From the NCBI GenBank assembly GCA_934351255.1, contig CAKRJH010000011.1:1-64000 (forward strand): DNA of 64,000 nt, in the 5' to 3' direction. Positions 17,537 through 26,700 of this stretch are shown piece by piece. The notes under the pieces were generated by a model. The model had not been told where the DNA came from. It ran no database searches and was given only the letters and a program-made list of their open reading frames with translations. The number at the start of each line of letters is the position of its first letter. Position 1 is the stretch's first letter. The DNA comes from an uncultured Lachnospiraceae bacterium (GTDB taxonomy: Bacteria; Bacillota; Clostridia; Lachnospirales; Lachnospiraceae). A program made the position numbers and the translations under genes.

Positions 17537-19918
17537 ATGAATCAGAAAGTATTGCATACATTAGAATATGACAAGATCATTCATCAACTGGCCGGTCTCG
17601 CTTACTCCGATGCTGCCCGTAACATGTGTGAATCCCTGGAACCCCATTTTGACAAAGAATGGATCCATACGCAGCAGCAGGAAACCTCGGATGCACTGAC
17701 ACATATCATGATGAAAGGTGAATTGTCTTTCCGCGGAATCAAAGAGATCCGTCCCAGCCTCAAACGTCTGGAAGTCGGCGGCATTCTCAGCATTTCCGAG
17801 CTGCTGAATATCGCTTCACTGCTCGGTTCGGCCGCACATGTCAAGGCCTTTTTCCGACAGAGTCTGCAGGAGGATGACCACACCGGTGATTCCCTGGACG
17901 AACGCTACCAGCTTCTGGAACCTCTCACACCGCTTTGTCAGGAGATCCGGCGATGCATTCCGGCCGAAGATGAAGTGGCCGACGAGGCCAGCAGCGGCCT
18001 GGCTCAGGTTCGCCGCAAATTAAAGATCACCGGACACCGTGTCCAGGAAACACTGGGTAATATCCTGAACGGTTCCAGCCGCTCTATGCTGCAGGATGCC
18101 ATTATCACGACCAGAAACGGCCGCTACTGTCTTCCGGTCAAAGCCGAATACCGTTCCTCGTTTCCGGGCATGCTTCACGACCAGTCAGCGACCGGTTCCA
18201 CGCTGTTTATCGAACCGGCATCTGTCGTAAAACTGAACAATGAGATCCGCGAACTGGAGATGCAGGAGCAGGAAGAGATTGAAAAGATCCTGGCCATGCT
18301 CAGTGATCTCGCCGCCCAGCAGTCTTTTGCCCTGTCCCAGGATTTCGACATCCTGACCCAGCTCGATTTCATCTTTGCCAAAGCCATGCTTTCCAAAAAG
18401 ATGAAAGGCTCCAGACCATCCTTTCCGGAGGACGGTTACATCCTGATCAAAAAGGGACGTCATCCGCTGATCGATTCCACCAAAGTCGTTCCGATCGATC
18501 TGCATCTCGGCCGCGATTTCTCCTTATTGATCGTGACCGGCCCCAACACCGGCGGCAAAACTGTCTCTCTGAAGACGGTAGGACTTTTTACATTGATGGG
18601 ACAGGCGGGTCTGCATATTCCGGCATTTGATGGCTCCTGCCTTCGAATCTTCGAGGAAGTCTACGCAGACATTGGCGACGAACAGAGCATTGAGCAGAGT
18701 CTGAGTACTTTCTCTTCCCACATGGTCAATACGGTCTCCATCCTGGACAAAGCCGATCAGAACAGTCTGGTTCTGTTTGATGAGCTTGGTGCCGGAACGG
18801 ATCCGGTGGAAGGTGCCGCTCTGGCCACAGCAATCCTCGCAGATCTGCACAGCCGTCACAGTATTGTCATGGCCACGACCCACTACAGCGAACTCAAACT
18901 TTATGCCCTGCAGACGCCGGATGTGGAAAATGCCTGCTGTGAGTTTGATGTCACGACACTGCGACCGACCTATCGGCTTCTCCTGGGCGTTCCGGGCAAG
19001 AGCAATGCGTTCGCCATCTCCCAGAAACTTGGGCTGAGTTCCCGCATCATTGAGGACGCACAGAACCGCGTGGATTCGGATGCACAGAACTTTGAGGATG
19101 TGCTGACGGATCTGGAGGCAACGCGTTCCCGTCTGGAGAAAGAACACGAAAAGATCGTGGCCAGCCGCAAGGAAATCTCCGCCCTGAAAAAAGAACTGCG
19201 CGAGAAGAACGAACGCCTGAATGCCTCCCGCGAAAAGATTCTGGAAAACGCCAATCAGGAGGCCAGCCAGATCCTTGCAGACGCCAAAGAATACGCCGAT
19301 TCAACAATCCGCAAATTCCGCAAATGGTCCCAGAATGACGCCAATATCCAGGAAATGGAAAAACGTCGTGCAAGCCTGGGTTCCAAGCTCAAACAGAGCC
19401 AGTCAAATCTCGGAGTCAAGCCACAGAAAAAACAGACAAAAAAAGTCAATCCAAATGATCTCAAGATCGGTTCTGCGGTGCGTATCCTCTCGCTGAATAC
19501 CACCGGTACCGTTCATACACTGCCCAATGCCAAAGGCGAATTATTCGTGCATGCAGGTCTTCTTAAGACACAGGTGTCACTCTCCGACATTGAACTGCTG
19601 CCGGAGACCAAAGAGACACCGGCCAAGTCTTCCAAGAACGGCGGCGGACGCATCCGCATGGATAAGGCGGCAAATATCCGTCAGGAGATTAATCTGATCG
19701 GCATGACTGTAGACGAAGCCATGCCTGTCATGAACAAATATCTGGATGACGCATACCTGGCACACATGTCACAGGTCACCATCATCCACGGACGCGGAAC
19801 CGGCGCGCTGCGGACCGCAGTCCACAATCAGTTAAAACGTATGAAGTATGTCAAATCCTTCCGGCTGGGAGAATTTGGTGAAGGAGACATGGGTGTCACC
19901 ATTGTCACCTTCAAATAA
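17537..19918 (+). CDS. mutS2: MutS2 family ATPase/endonuclease
   Basis: A 793-residue protein. It has a MutS-type clamp region, the P-loop GPNTGGKTVSLKT, Walker B LVLFDELGAGTDP, a long coiled coil (about 500-610), and a C-terminal Smr nuclease domain with INLIGMTVDEAM and IIHGRGTGALR. MutS2 proteins lack the mismatch-binding domain and act in suppression of recombination and, in Bacillus, in rescue of collided ribosomes. I start at the ATG at 17537 (MNQKVLHTLEYDK) rather than eight codons earlier. The next gene starts 11 nt after the stop. Confidence 0.96.
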   Translation: MNQKVLHTLEYDKIIHQLAGLAYSDAARNMCESLEPHFDKEWIHTQQQETSDALTHIMMKGELSFRGIKEIRPSLKRLEVGGILSISELLNIASLLGSAAHVKAFFRQSLQEDDHTGDSLDERYQLLEPLTPLCQEIRRCIPAEDEVADEASSGLAQVRRKLKITGHRVQETLGNILNGSSRSMLQDAIITTRNGRYCLPVKAEYRSSFPGMLHDQSATGSTLFIEPASVVKLNNEIRELEMQEQEEIEKILAMLSDLAAQQSFALSQDFDILTQLDFIFAKAMLSKKMKGSRPSFPEDGYILIKKGRHPLIDSTKVVPIDLHLGRDFSLLIVTGPNTGGKTVSLKTVGLFTLMGQAGLHIPAFDGSCLRIFEEVYADIGDEQSIEQSLSTFSSHMVNTVSILDKADQNSLVLFDELGAGTDPVEGAALATAILADLHSRHSIVMATTHYSELKLYALQTPDVENACCEFDVTTLRPTYRLLLGVPGKSNAFAISQKLGLSSRIIEDAQNRVDSDAQNFEDVLTDLEATRSRLEKEHEKIVASRKEISALKKELREKNERLNASREKILENANQEASQILADAKEYADSTIRKFRKWSQNDANIQEMEKRRASLGSKLKQSQSNLGVKPQKKQTKKVNPNDLKIGSAVRILSLNTTGTVHTLPNAKGELFVHAGLLKTQVSLSDIELLPETKETPAKSSKNGGGRIRMDKAANIRQEINLIGMTVDEAMPVMNKYLDDAYLAHMSQVTIIHGRGTGALRTAVHNQLKRMKYVKSFRLGEFGEGDMGVTIVTFK

Positions 19919-19929
19919 AGGAGGTATAC

Positions 19930-20649
19930 ATGGCAAACAAACCAAAAATTCTTATCGTCGATGATGACGCAAATATCGCAGAACTCATCTCGCTGTATCT
20001 GACCAAAGAATGCTTTGATACCAGAACGGCGCAGGATGAGAAGGAGGCCATGCAATACTTCGTGGACTGGCAGCCGAACCTGATCCTTCTGGATATCATG
20101 CTTCCGGGTGTCGATGGTTATGAGATCCTGCGCAATGTCCGCAAGGCCTCCAACACGCCGGTGATCATGCTGTCCGCCAAGGGAGAGACCTTTGACAAGG
20201 TGCTGGGACTGGAACTTGGAGCAGATGACTATATTGTCAAGCCGTTTGACTCCAAGGAAATGGTTGCCCGCGTCAAAGCTGTACTGCGGCGTTTTGCAGC
20301 ATCTACGCCTGATCCTCTCAACGGCGTGCTCTCATCCTCCACCGACTTTGTCACCTACAATGACATTGTGATCAATGCAACGGACTATTCCGTCTACTAC
20401 AAAAACAAGCGGGTCGAGATGCCACCCAAAGAGTTGGAATTATTCTACTATCTGGCCTCTCATCCAAATCACGTATTTACCAGAGAGCAGCTTCTGGATC
20501 AGATCTGGAGTTACGATTACGCAGGGGACACACGCACCGTCGATGTTCACATCAAACGGATCCGCGAGAAATTCACAGACCATCCGGACTGGGATCTGGC
20601 CACAGTATGGGGGATCGGCTACAAGTTCGATTATCACCCGCAGAATTAA
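19930..20649 (+). CDS. OmpR/PhoB-family response regulator
   Basis: A 239-residue regulator with receiver domain (KILIVDDDANIAEL; phosphoacceptor Asp in LILLDIMLPGVDG; KPF at the end) and a winged-helix domain (MPPKELELFYYLASHPNHVF; GDTRTVDVHIKRIREKF). An AGGAGG RBS follows the mutS2 stop directly. It pairs with the kinase 15 nt downstream. Target genes are unknown. Confidence 0.93.
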   Translation: MANKPKILIVDDDANIAELISLYLTKECFDTRTAQDEKEAMQYFVDWQPNLILLDIMLPGVDGYEILRNVRKASNTPVIMLSAKGETFDKVLGLELGADDYIVKPFDSKEMVARVKAVLRRFAASTPDPLNGVLSSSTDFVTYNDIVINATDYSVYYKNKRVEMPPKELELFYYLASHPNHVFTREQLLDQIWSYDYAGDTRTVDVHIKRIREKFTDHPDWDLATVWGIGYKFDYHPQN

Positions 20650-20664
20650 AAGGGAGGCATTTTC

Positions 20665-22089
20665 TTGAAACAAATGTCAATTCGGACCAAATTTCTTCTT
20701 TCTCTGCTGATCCTCATTGCGGCATTTCTCACTTTGATGAATACCTACAGCCGCCATATGATGATCAATGTGATCTCCGAGGAAGAAGAAAACAGGCTTT
20801 ACAAAGAGGCCGATCTGATTGCCAATGACTATATCAGCACGATCGATTTTATCCGTGAAGCGCAGCCCGATGCCGTCATCAGCCTGCGCGACAAGCTCAA
20901 CGCCCTGCAGGAAATGGACAGTTCCCGTTTTCTGATCACCGATGCTGATGGTGTCGTACTGGTCGACTCCAACAAGGAGCATACCTTTGAGGCGATACGG
21001 CTCACTTCCTATTCTGAGGATTTTCTGACACACTCCACCTATTCCGGCGGAGCCCTGAACCGGCTCACGCACGAAAACGGACTGTATGTCATATATCCCT
21101 TTACGGAAAACAAATCGATTACCGGCTATGTCATCGCATTCACCTCGCTGGATGCCATTGCCGAACGTGCCGTGGTCTACAATAACGTCCCACTGATCGC
21201 CTTTGCAGTCTTTATTCTCTTTTTATGCATTGTCACATTATTTCTCTCACAGGAAATGGTGGCACCTCTCACCAAACTCAACAAAACGGTCCGGGAGTAT
21301 GCCAAGGGGCATTTTGATTACAAGGTCCCGAGGATCCGTCAGAAAGACTATATGGAGCTGGCCGATTCCATGCAGTACATGGCCGACAAACTCAAATATC
21401 ACGACGAATATCAGCGCCAGTTCGTGGCCAATGTCTCCCACGACTTCCGTTCCCCTCTGACTTCGATCAAGGGCTACGCCGAGGCACTCAATGACGGAAC
21501 CATTCCGCCGGAGCTGCACGGCAAATATCTCAAGATCATCACATCCGAGGCACAGCGCCTCACCAAACTCACCACCAATCTACTTGAGTTGAACAGGTAT
21601 GAGACACACGGCATTCCCCTTGATATCTCAACTTTCGATATTAACCCGGTGATCCGCATGTGTTCCTCCGTGTTTGAGCAGCAGTGTACACAGCGCAAAA
21701 TTTCCCTGCATCTGATCTTTGAGAAAAAGAGCATGCAGGTTCGCGCCGACAAATTGCGGATTGAGGAGGTCATCCAGAATCTTTTGGACAATGCGATCAA
21801 GTTCAGCCCTCACAACGGTAAGATTGAGATCCGTGTCACCCAACAGTCCGGAAAGATCTTCGTCTCCATCAAGGATTACGGAGAGGGCATTCCAAAGGAC
21901 AAGCTCAGCCACATCTGGGAGCGTTTCTACAAAGTCGATACCTCCCGCGGCAAAGACAAGACCGGCACCGGCCTGGGGCTTGCGATCACCAAGGAAATCA
22001 TTGATGCACACGGCGAAAACATCAATGTCATCAGCACTCCCGGCGCCGGAACCGAATTTATCTTTTCCCTGCCGGCCCTCGAAGAATAA
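20665..22089 (+). CDS. HAMP-containing sensor histidine kinase
   Basis: A 474-residue membrane kinase. Helix 1 about residues 8-28, an extracytoplasmic sensor of about 140 residues, helix 2 about 178-198, HAMP, HisKA with QRQFVANVSHDFRSPLTSIKG, and HATPase (NLLDNAIKFSP, GTGLGLAITKEI). The start is TTG at 20665 with GGAGG 7 nt upstream; an ATG three codons later is the alternative. It probably phosphorylates the preceding regulator. Confidence 0.92.
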   Translation: MKQMSIRTKFLLSLLILIAAFLTLMNTYSRHMMINVISEEEENRLYKEADLIANDYISTIDFIREAQPDAVISLRDKLNALQEMDSSRFLITDADGVVLVDSNKEHTFEAIRLTSYSEDFLTHSTYSGGALNRLTHENGLYVIYPFTENKSITGYVIAFTSLDAIAERAVVYNNVPLIAFAVFILFLCIVTLFLSQEMVAPLTKLNKTVREYAKGHFDYKVPRIRQKDYMELADSMQYMADKLKYHDEYQRQFVANVSHDFRSPLTSIKGYAEALNDGTIPPELHGKYLKIITSEAQRLTKLTTNLLELNRYETHGIPLDISTFDINPVIRMCSSVFEQQCTQRKISLHLIFEKKSMQVRADKLRIEEVIQNLLDNAIKFSPHNGKIEIRVTQQSGKIFVSIKDYGEGIPKDKLSHIWERFYKVDTSRGKDKTGTGLGLAITKEIIDAHGENINVISTPGAGTEFIFSLPALEE

Positions 22090-22172
22090 ACAGTCTGAAC
22101 AGAATACAGTCTATATAATATACAGAATCTACATAATATACAAAGATACAAAGTCTGCATATTGCACCGACA

Positions 22173-22207
22173 AAAGGGGCCGCATCCGCCATGGATGCAG
22201 CCCCTTT
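22173..22207. terminator. bidirectional hairpin between the kinase and pfkA
   Basis: A near-perfect stem of about 14 bp (AAAGGGGCCGCATCC with GGATGCAGCCCCTTT, one bulged or mismatched base) with a five-base loop between convergent genes. The minus-strand copy is followed by CCCCTTTTGT and the plus-strand copy by CCCTTTCGCTTT, so it is better for pfkA. Confidence 0.7.
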
Positions 22208-22254
22208 CGCTTTGAAGGAAAAAATAATGATACGAAATCTCTAAATCGTTATAT

Positions 22255-23238
22255 TTACTCTGTTCTGGTACCCAGGATACCCGCAATCTCATATTCATAC
22301 TCATCGATGCTCTTGGTCATAGCAAATGCCTCATCCACATCAACGTCATAGATATGTCCATCCTTGTAGCCGATCAGTCGGTTCTTCTTGCCCTGATCGA
22401 TCACATCTACCGCATATGCTCCCATCATGGACGCATACATACGGTCTCTTGCAGTTGGGCTTCCACCTCTCTGCATATGTCCTAAAATACTTGCTCTGGT
22501 CTCTATACCGGTCTCATTCTCGATACGCTCTGCCAGTTCCGTAGAATGACCGATACCCTCTGCATTGATGATAATCTGATGTGTCATACCACTGTGACGA
22601 TTCTTCTTGATCTGCTCGATCAGCTTGTCATAATCGTGGTCAAACTTCTCCGGAAGAAGAATTTCCTCTGCTCCATTTGCCACGCCACACCAGAGTGCGA
22701 TATAGCCTGCGGAACGCCCCATCACCTCAACCACACTGCAGCGCTCATGGGAATTCGATGTCTCGCGGATGCGGTCAATCGCCTCCATCGCTGTGTTCAC
22801 TGCTGTATCAAAACCGATGGTATACTCTGTATAAGCGATATCCAGATCAATGGTTCCCGGAATACCGATGATGTTGATTCCATGTTTGGAAAGATCCTTT
22901 GCGCCGGTGAACGATCCGTCACCGCCGATAACGATCAGAGTCTCGATGCCCATCTCCTTGCAGATGGCAGCAGCCTTTACTTTTCCCTCCGGCGTACCAA
23001 ACTCTGCACTGCGTGCAGTGAACAGGAAAGTACCACCGTGCTGGATCTTCTCGGATACATCCTCAAATGCCAGTTTCTTCATCTCCTGGCGGAGAATTCC
23101 ATTGTAGCCATGAAGGATACCATATACCTCATATCCTCTGGCAATACCGGTACGTACCACTGCTCTCACAGCTGCATTCATACCCGGTGCATCTCCTCCA
23201 CTGGTGAGTACTGCAATCTTTCCTTTTGTTTCACTCAT
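22255..23238 (-). CDS. pfkA: ATP-dependent 6-phosphofructokinase
   Basis: A 327-residue PfkA. Motifs: LTSGGDAPGMNAAVRAVVR (nucleotide site), GGDGSFTGA, PGTIDLDIAYTEYTIGFDTA (Asp base), and EVMGRSAGYIAL. It phosphorylates fructose 6-phosphate in glycolysis. The substrate loop has PGTIDLDI where most bacterial PfkA have PGTIDNDI. A GGAGG RBS precedes the ATG. Monocistronic by position. Confidence 0.96.
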   Translation of the reverse strand: MSETKGKIAVLTSGGDAPGMNAAVRAVVRTGIARGYEVYGILHGYNGILRQEMKKLAFEDVSEKIQHGGTFLFTARSAEFGTPEGKVKAAAICKEMGIETLIVIGGDGSFTGAKDLSKHGINIIGIPGTIDLDIAYTEYTIGFDTAVNTAMEAIDRIRETSNSHERCSVVEVMGRSAGYIALWCGVANGAEEILLPEKFDHDYDKLIEQIKKNRHSGMTHQIIINAEGIGHSTELAERIENETGIETRASILGHMQRGGSPTARDRMYASMMGAYAVDVIDQGKKNRLIGYKDGHIYDVDVDEAFAMTKSIDEYEYEIAGILGTRTE

Positions 23239-23719
23239 TTCACTTTGCCTCCAATCCGTGTCAATACGTTTCTATATAGACATGTTCAGCATTAGAATCC
23301 TGACACATATATTAATTCATAACACATCTATTCTATTATGTTTACCCACTTTTTTCAATCTTTTTTTCCCACCAGACCCTTTTTTGACACATTTCACAAA
23401 ATTACACCGGTATTTCGTATATTTTGCCCACGAAAATTGAAAGATACAGATGCATTCTACGGCCTCATATGGTATAATAACACTTGTATGTTGGGCAGTA
23501 GTAATTATAGCCAAAATTATACTGCAAATTTTTACATTATGGCAACTTGAATTATTTACTATTACGTTCCATAATGTATAAGTAGTACGCTATAAAATAA
23601 GCGCTAGTTCTGTTTATTATAGCCTTATCATGCGAGAAAATATCAGGGGGAGTACCGGATTTCATTGTTCGGGATCAGAAGCCGGTACAAACTTATGAGG
23701 AAAGGGATGGATGTAAACT
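23239..23719 (+). promoter_or_regulatory. intergenic region and long leader of the padR-type operon
   Basis: A 481-nt gap between divergent genes, without a convincing ORF. It contains an extended -10 box TGGTATAAT (23470-23478), which would give a leader of about 235 nt for the PadR-type gene. Within the leader, GTACCGG (23652-23658) can pair with CCGGTAC (23682-23688), a hairpin ending about 30 nt before the ATG. I saw no match to a riboswitch class that I know. Confidence 0.5.
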
Positions 23720-26700
23720 ATGATGTTCAATACCAGTGATTTAATCCTTGACGCCGTTGTGCTGTCAATCGTAGCCCGCGATCCGGAGGGAACCTACGGC
23801 TACAAGATCACCCAGGATGTAAGAGCAAAAATGGATGTTCCAGAGTCCGCATTCTATCCTTTGTTGAAGCAGATGGTTGCCGACGGATATCTCGAGGTAT
23901 ACCACAAGGATTTGGGTGGACGCAGTCGTCTTTTCTACAAGATTACTGCATCCGGACGCGAGCGTCTGGTATATTGTCAGCAAAGCTGGACCAATTATCT
24001 CCAGAACGCGACTTCATTTATGAACTCCACACCTGCCGAGACACAGGAAGAAGCTCCTACTCCTGAGACCACCACTTCAGAATCTGCCGCACAGACTGAC
24101 ACAACTGTTGCTCCGGCCGCTGAGGAGTCTGCTCCTGTCGTGGAGGAGGTCCCTGCCAGCGAAGAGACCGCTGATGCGGAAGCACCGGAAGATGCTGCCG
24201 AGGAAACACCGGCCGCCGAGCCTGAGACTCCTGTAGAGGTTGCTGAGGAAGCCGCTCCTGTCGTGGAAGAAGTTCCGGTCGTTGAAGAGACCGCCGAAGC
24301 GGAAGCACCGGAAGAGGCTGTTGAGGAAACACCGGCCGCCGAGTCTGAGACTCCTGCAGAGGTTGCTGAGGAAGCCGCCCCTGTCGTGGAGGAAGTTCCG
24401 GCCGTTGAGGAGACCGCCGAAGCGGAAGCACCGGAAGAGGCTGTCGAGGAAACACCGGCCGCCGAGCCTGAGACTCCTGTAGAGGTTGCTGAGGAAGCCG
24501 CTCCTGTCGTGGAAGAAGTTCCGGTCGTTGAAGAGACCGCCGAAGCGGAAGCACCGGAAGAGACTGTCGAGGAAACACCGGCCGCCGGGGATGCAGCTCC
24601 TGCTGAAGAAGTGAAAGAAGAACCTGTTATTATAGAAGAAACTGTAGTAGAACCGATTCCGGTTACCACTGAGGAGACTGTTCCGGAGCCGGAAGTAATA
24701 GAGGAAGTAGTCGTTGAAGAGCCTGTTGCGGAAGAAGCTGCCGTTGTAGAGAAGGAGCCTGTTGCAGAAGAACCTGCGGAGGCTGACACCACGGAGGAAT
24801 CAGCCGTGGAGGCTCCGGTTGCTGAGGAGGAAACTCCTGCCCCTGCAGAAACCAGCGATCCATTCCAGTTAGATACCGAGGAAGAAGAAACCGAAGAGGA
24901 AGCCACTGAGGAGTCTGTCGATCTGTTTGACATCTCTCTGCCGGAGACCGGCGAATCTGCTGAGTCCGGATCAGAGGAAGAGGAACCTTCTTTATTTTCT
25001 ATTCCTGAGACAGAAAGTGTCGTGGAAGACACAGCCGAAACAGCAGACGATACTCCTGTAGAAGATATCACCGCAGAGGAAACTCCGGTTGCTGAGGAAA
25101 CCGGCGAAGCACCTGTTCCTGAAGATGTACCTGTCGAAGAGACAGAAGCTGAGACTGAGGCTCCTGTGGAAACTGCCGCAGAGGAGACTCCGCTTGCCGC
25201 AGAAGTTCCGGCTGTCGAAGAACCTGCAGAGGTTCCTGTCGCAGAAGAGACACCTCTGGAATCGGTTGATATGGATGACGAGGAATCATTCCTTGCAGAC
25301 CTTATGGATGATACCCCTGTGGAGGAGCCACAGGATGCACAGATTCCGAGCATGTCACATGTAGAGACACCGGAAAATACAGCACAGGAAGATGAACTGG
25401 AAGATCTTCTGACACAACTCCGTTCCTACGAGGAACAGATCATAGAGCTGCAGGCAGCACATGGTAATTCCGCCGAGAAACCGGTTCATGAAAATACCGG
25501 CATCAAAGAAGAACCGATGATCTCTTCCAGTAAGCCTGTCATATCCTCTGCCAATCCGATCCCTGGATTTAATCCTGCGGATCTGGCAGCCATCACAGAA
25601 TTTCTGAGCAGTGCATCTCCATTGGAGGACAATGCTCCGGCTGCCGAGGCCGGGACAGACGCTGATCTTTCCGTAGCTGAAGCAGAAAGCACATCCGATT
25701 CTGCCAATGTTGCTCCGGCACAGGAGACAGTTACAGAAGAAGCGGTTACAGGAAACCCTGTCACTCCGGCAGCACCTGTTGATAAGATGCCATCTCATGA
25801 AACAACGATCCAGCAGATCCATGTTTCCGATGCAGTTTCTTCCTCAACAGAAGTTCCGACATCAAACGCAGAGGACAGCGCAGAAACACCTGCGCCTGCT
25901 CCTGAGAAGAAAGAAGAAAAGCGTGGTCCGGTGATCGGCGAGTTCCGTAACGCCGAGACCGATGAAAATATGAACAGTCTGGTTGATCTGCTCAAAGACG
26001 ATACCCCAACGAAAAAGAAGGGTGGATTCTTTGGCCGTTTCGGAAGCAAGAACCGCGAGGAAACTCCTGCCATGAAGCAGATTCCTGATTATCCTGAAGT
26101 ACCTAAGAGTTCTCCTCAGCCGGTCGTTTCCACTTCCAATCCGGTTGTTCAGGAAACTGCATCCTCTCAGGATACTGCCGAACCTGAAACTGCCACAACT
26201 GTTCAAACTGAAGAAACTGTAGCAGATGTTCAGAACCATAGTACAGAGACAGAGAAGACACAGCCTTCCGGCCCAGTGATCGGTGAATTTCGTAATGCTG
26301 AGACAGACGAATCCGTTAACAGTCTGGTTGACCTGCTCAAGAGCGACTCTACTCCACAGAGATCCTGGGGAATCAGCCGTTCCAAGCCAAACCCTCTGTC
26401 TTCTAACAGACCCGTATCCTCTCCAAAGCCGGTTACTTCCGCTTCGAGTCCGAAGCCCGAAGTACCAAAGGAAGAGGAAAAACATATCGAACTCACTGAG
26501 GTACGCACCACCGGTGCAGAAGAAAATGTGGACAGTCTGGTAGAACTGCTCAAGGCTGAATCCTCCGCACCTAAGAAGGGTGGATTCTTTGCCCGGTTTA
26601 GTTCCGCTGCACCAGTCTCACAGACCGCACCTCTTGAGAAATACGTATCTTCCGGCAAACCGGTATCCTCCAAGGCTCCGGTTGAACCGGTCAAAGAACC

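Noticed and set aside
23580..23719. Riboswitch in the leader of the PadR-type gene
   Set aside because: Only one simple hairpin is seen and no conserved core of a known class is recognisable.
23995..25353. 452-residue minus-strand frame rich in Ser, Ala and Thr opposite the PadR-type gene
   Set aside because: It mirrors the Glu/Pro/Ala repeat codons of the plus-strand gene, has no RBS or domain, and consists of low-complexity shadow sequence.
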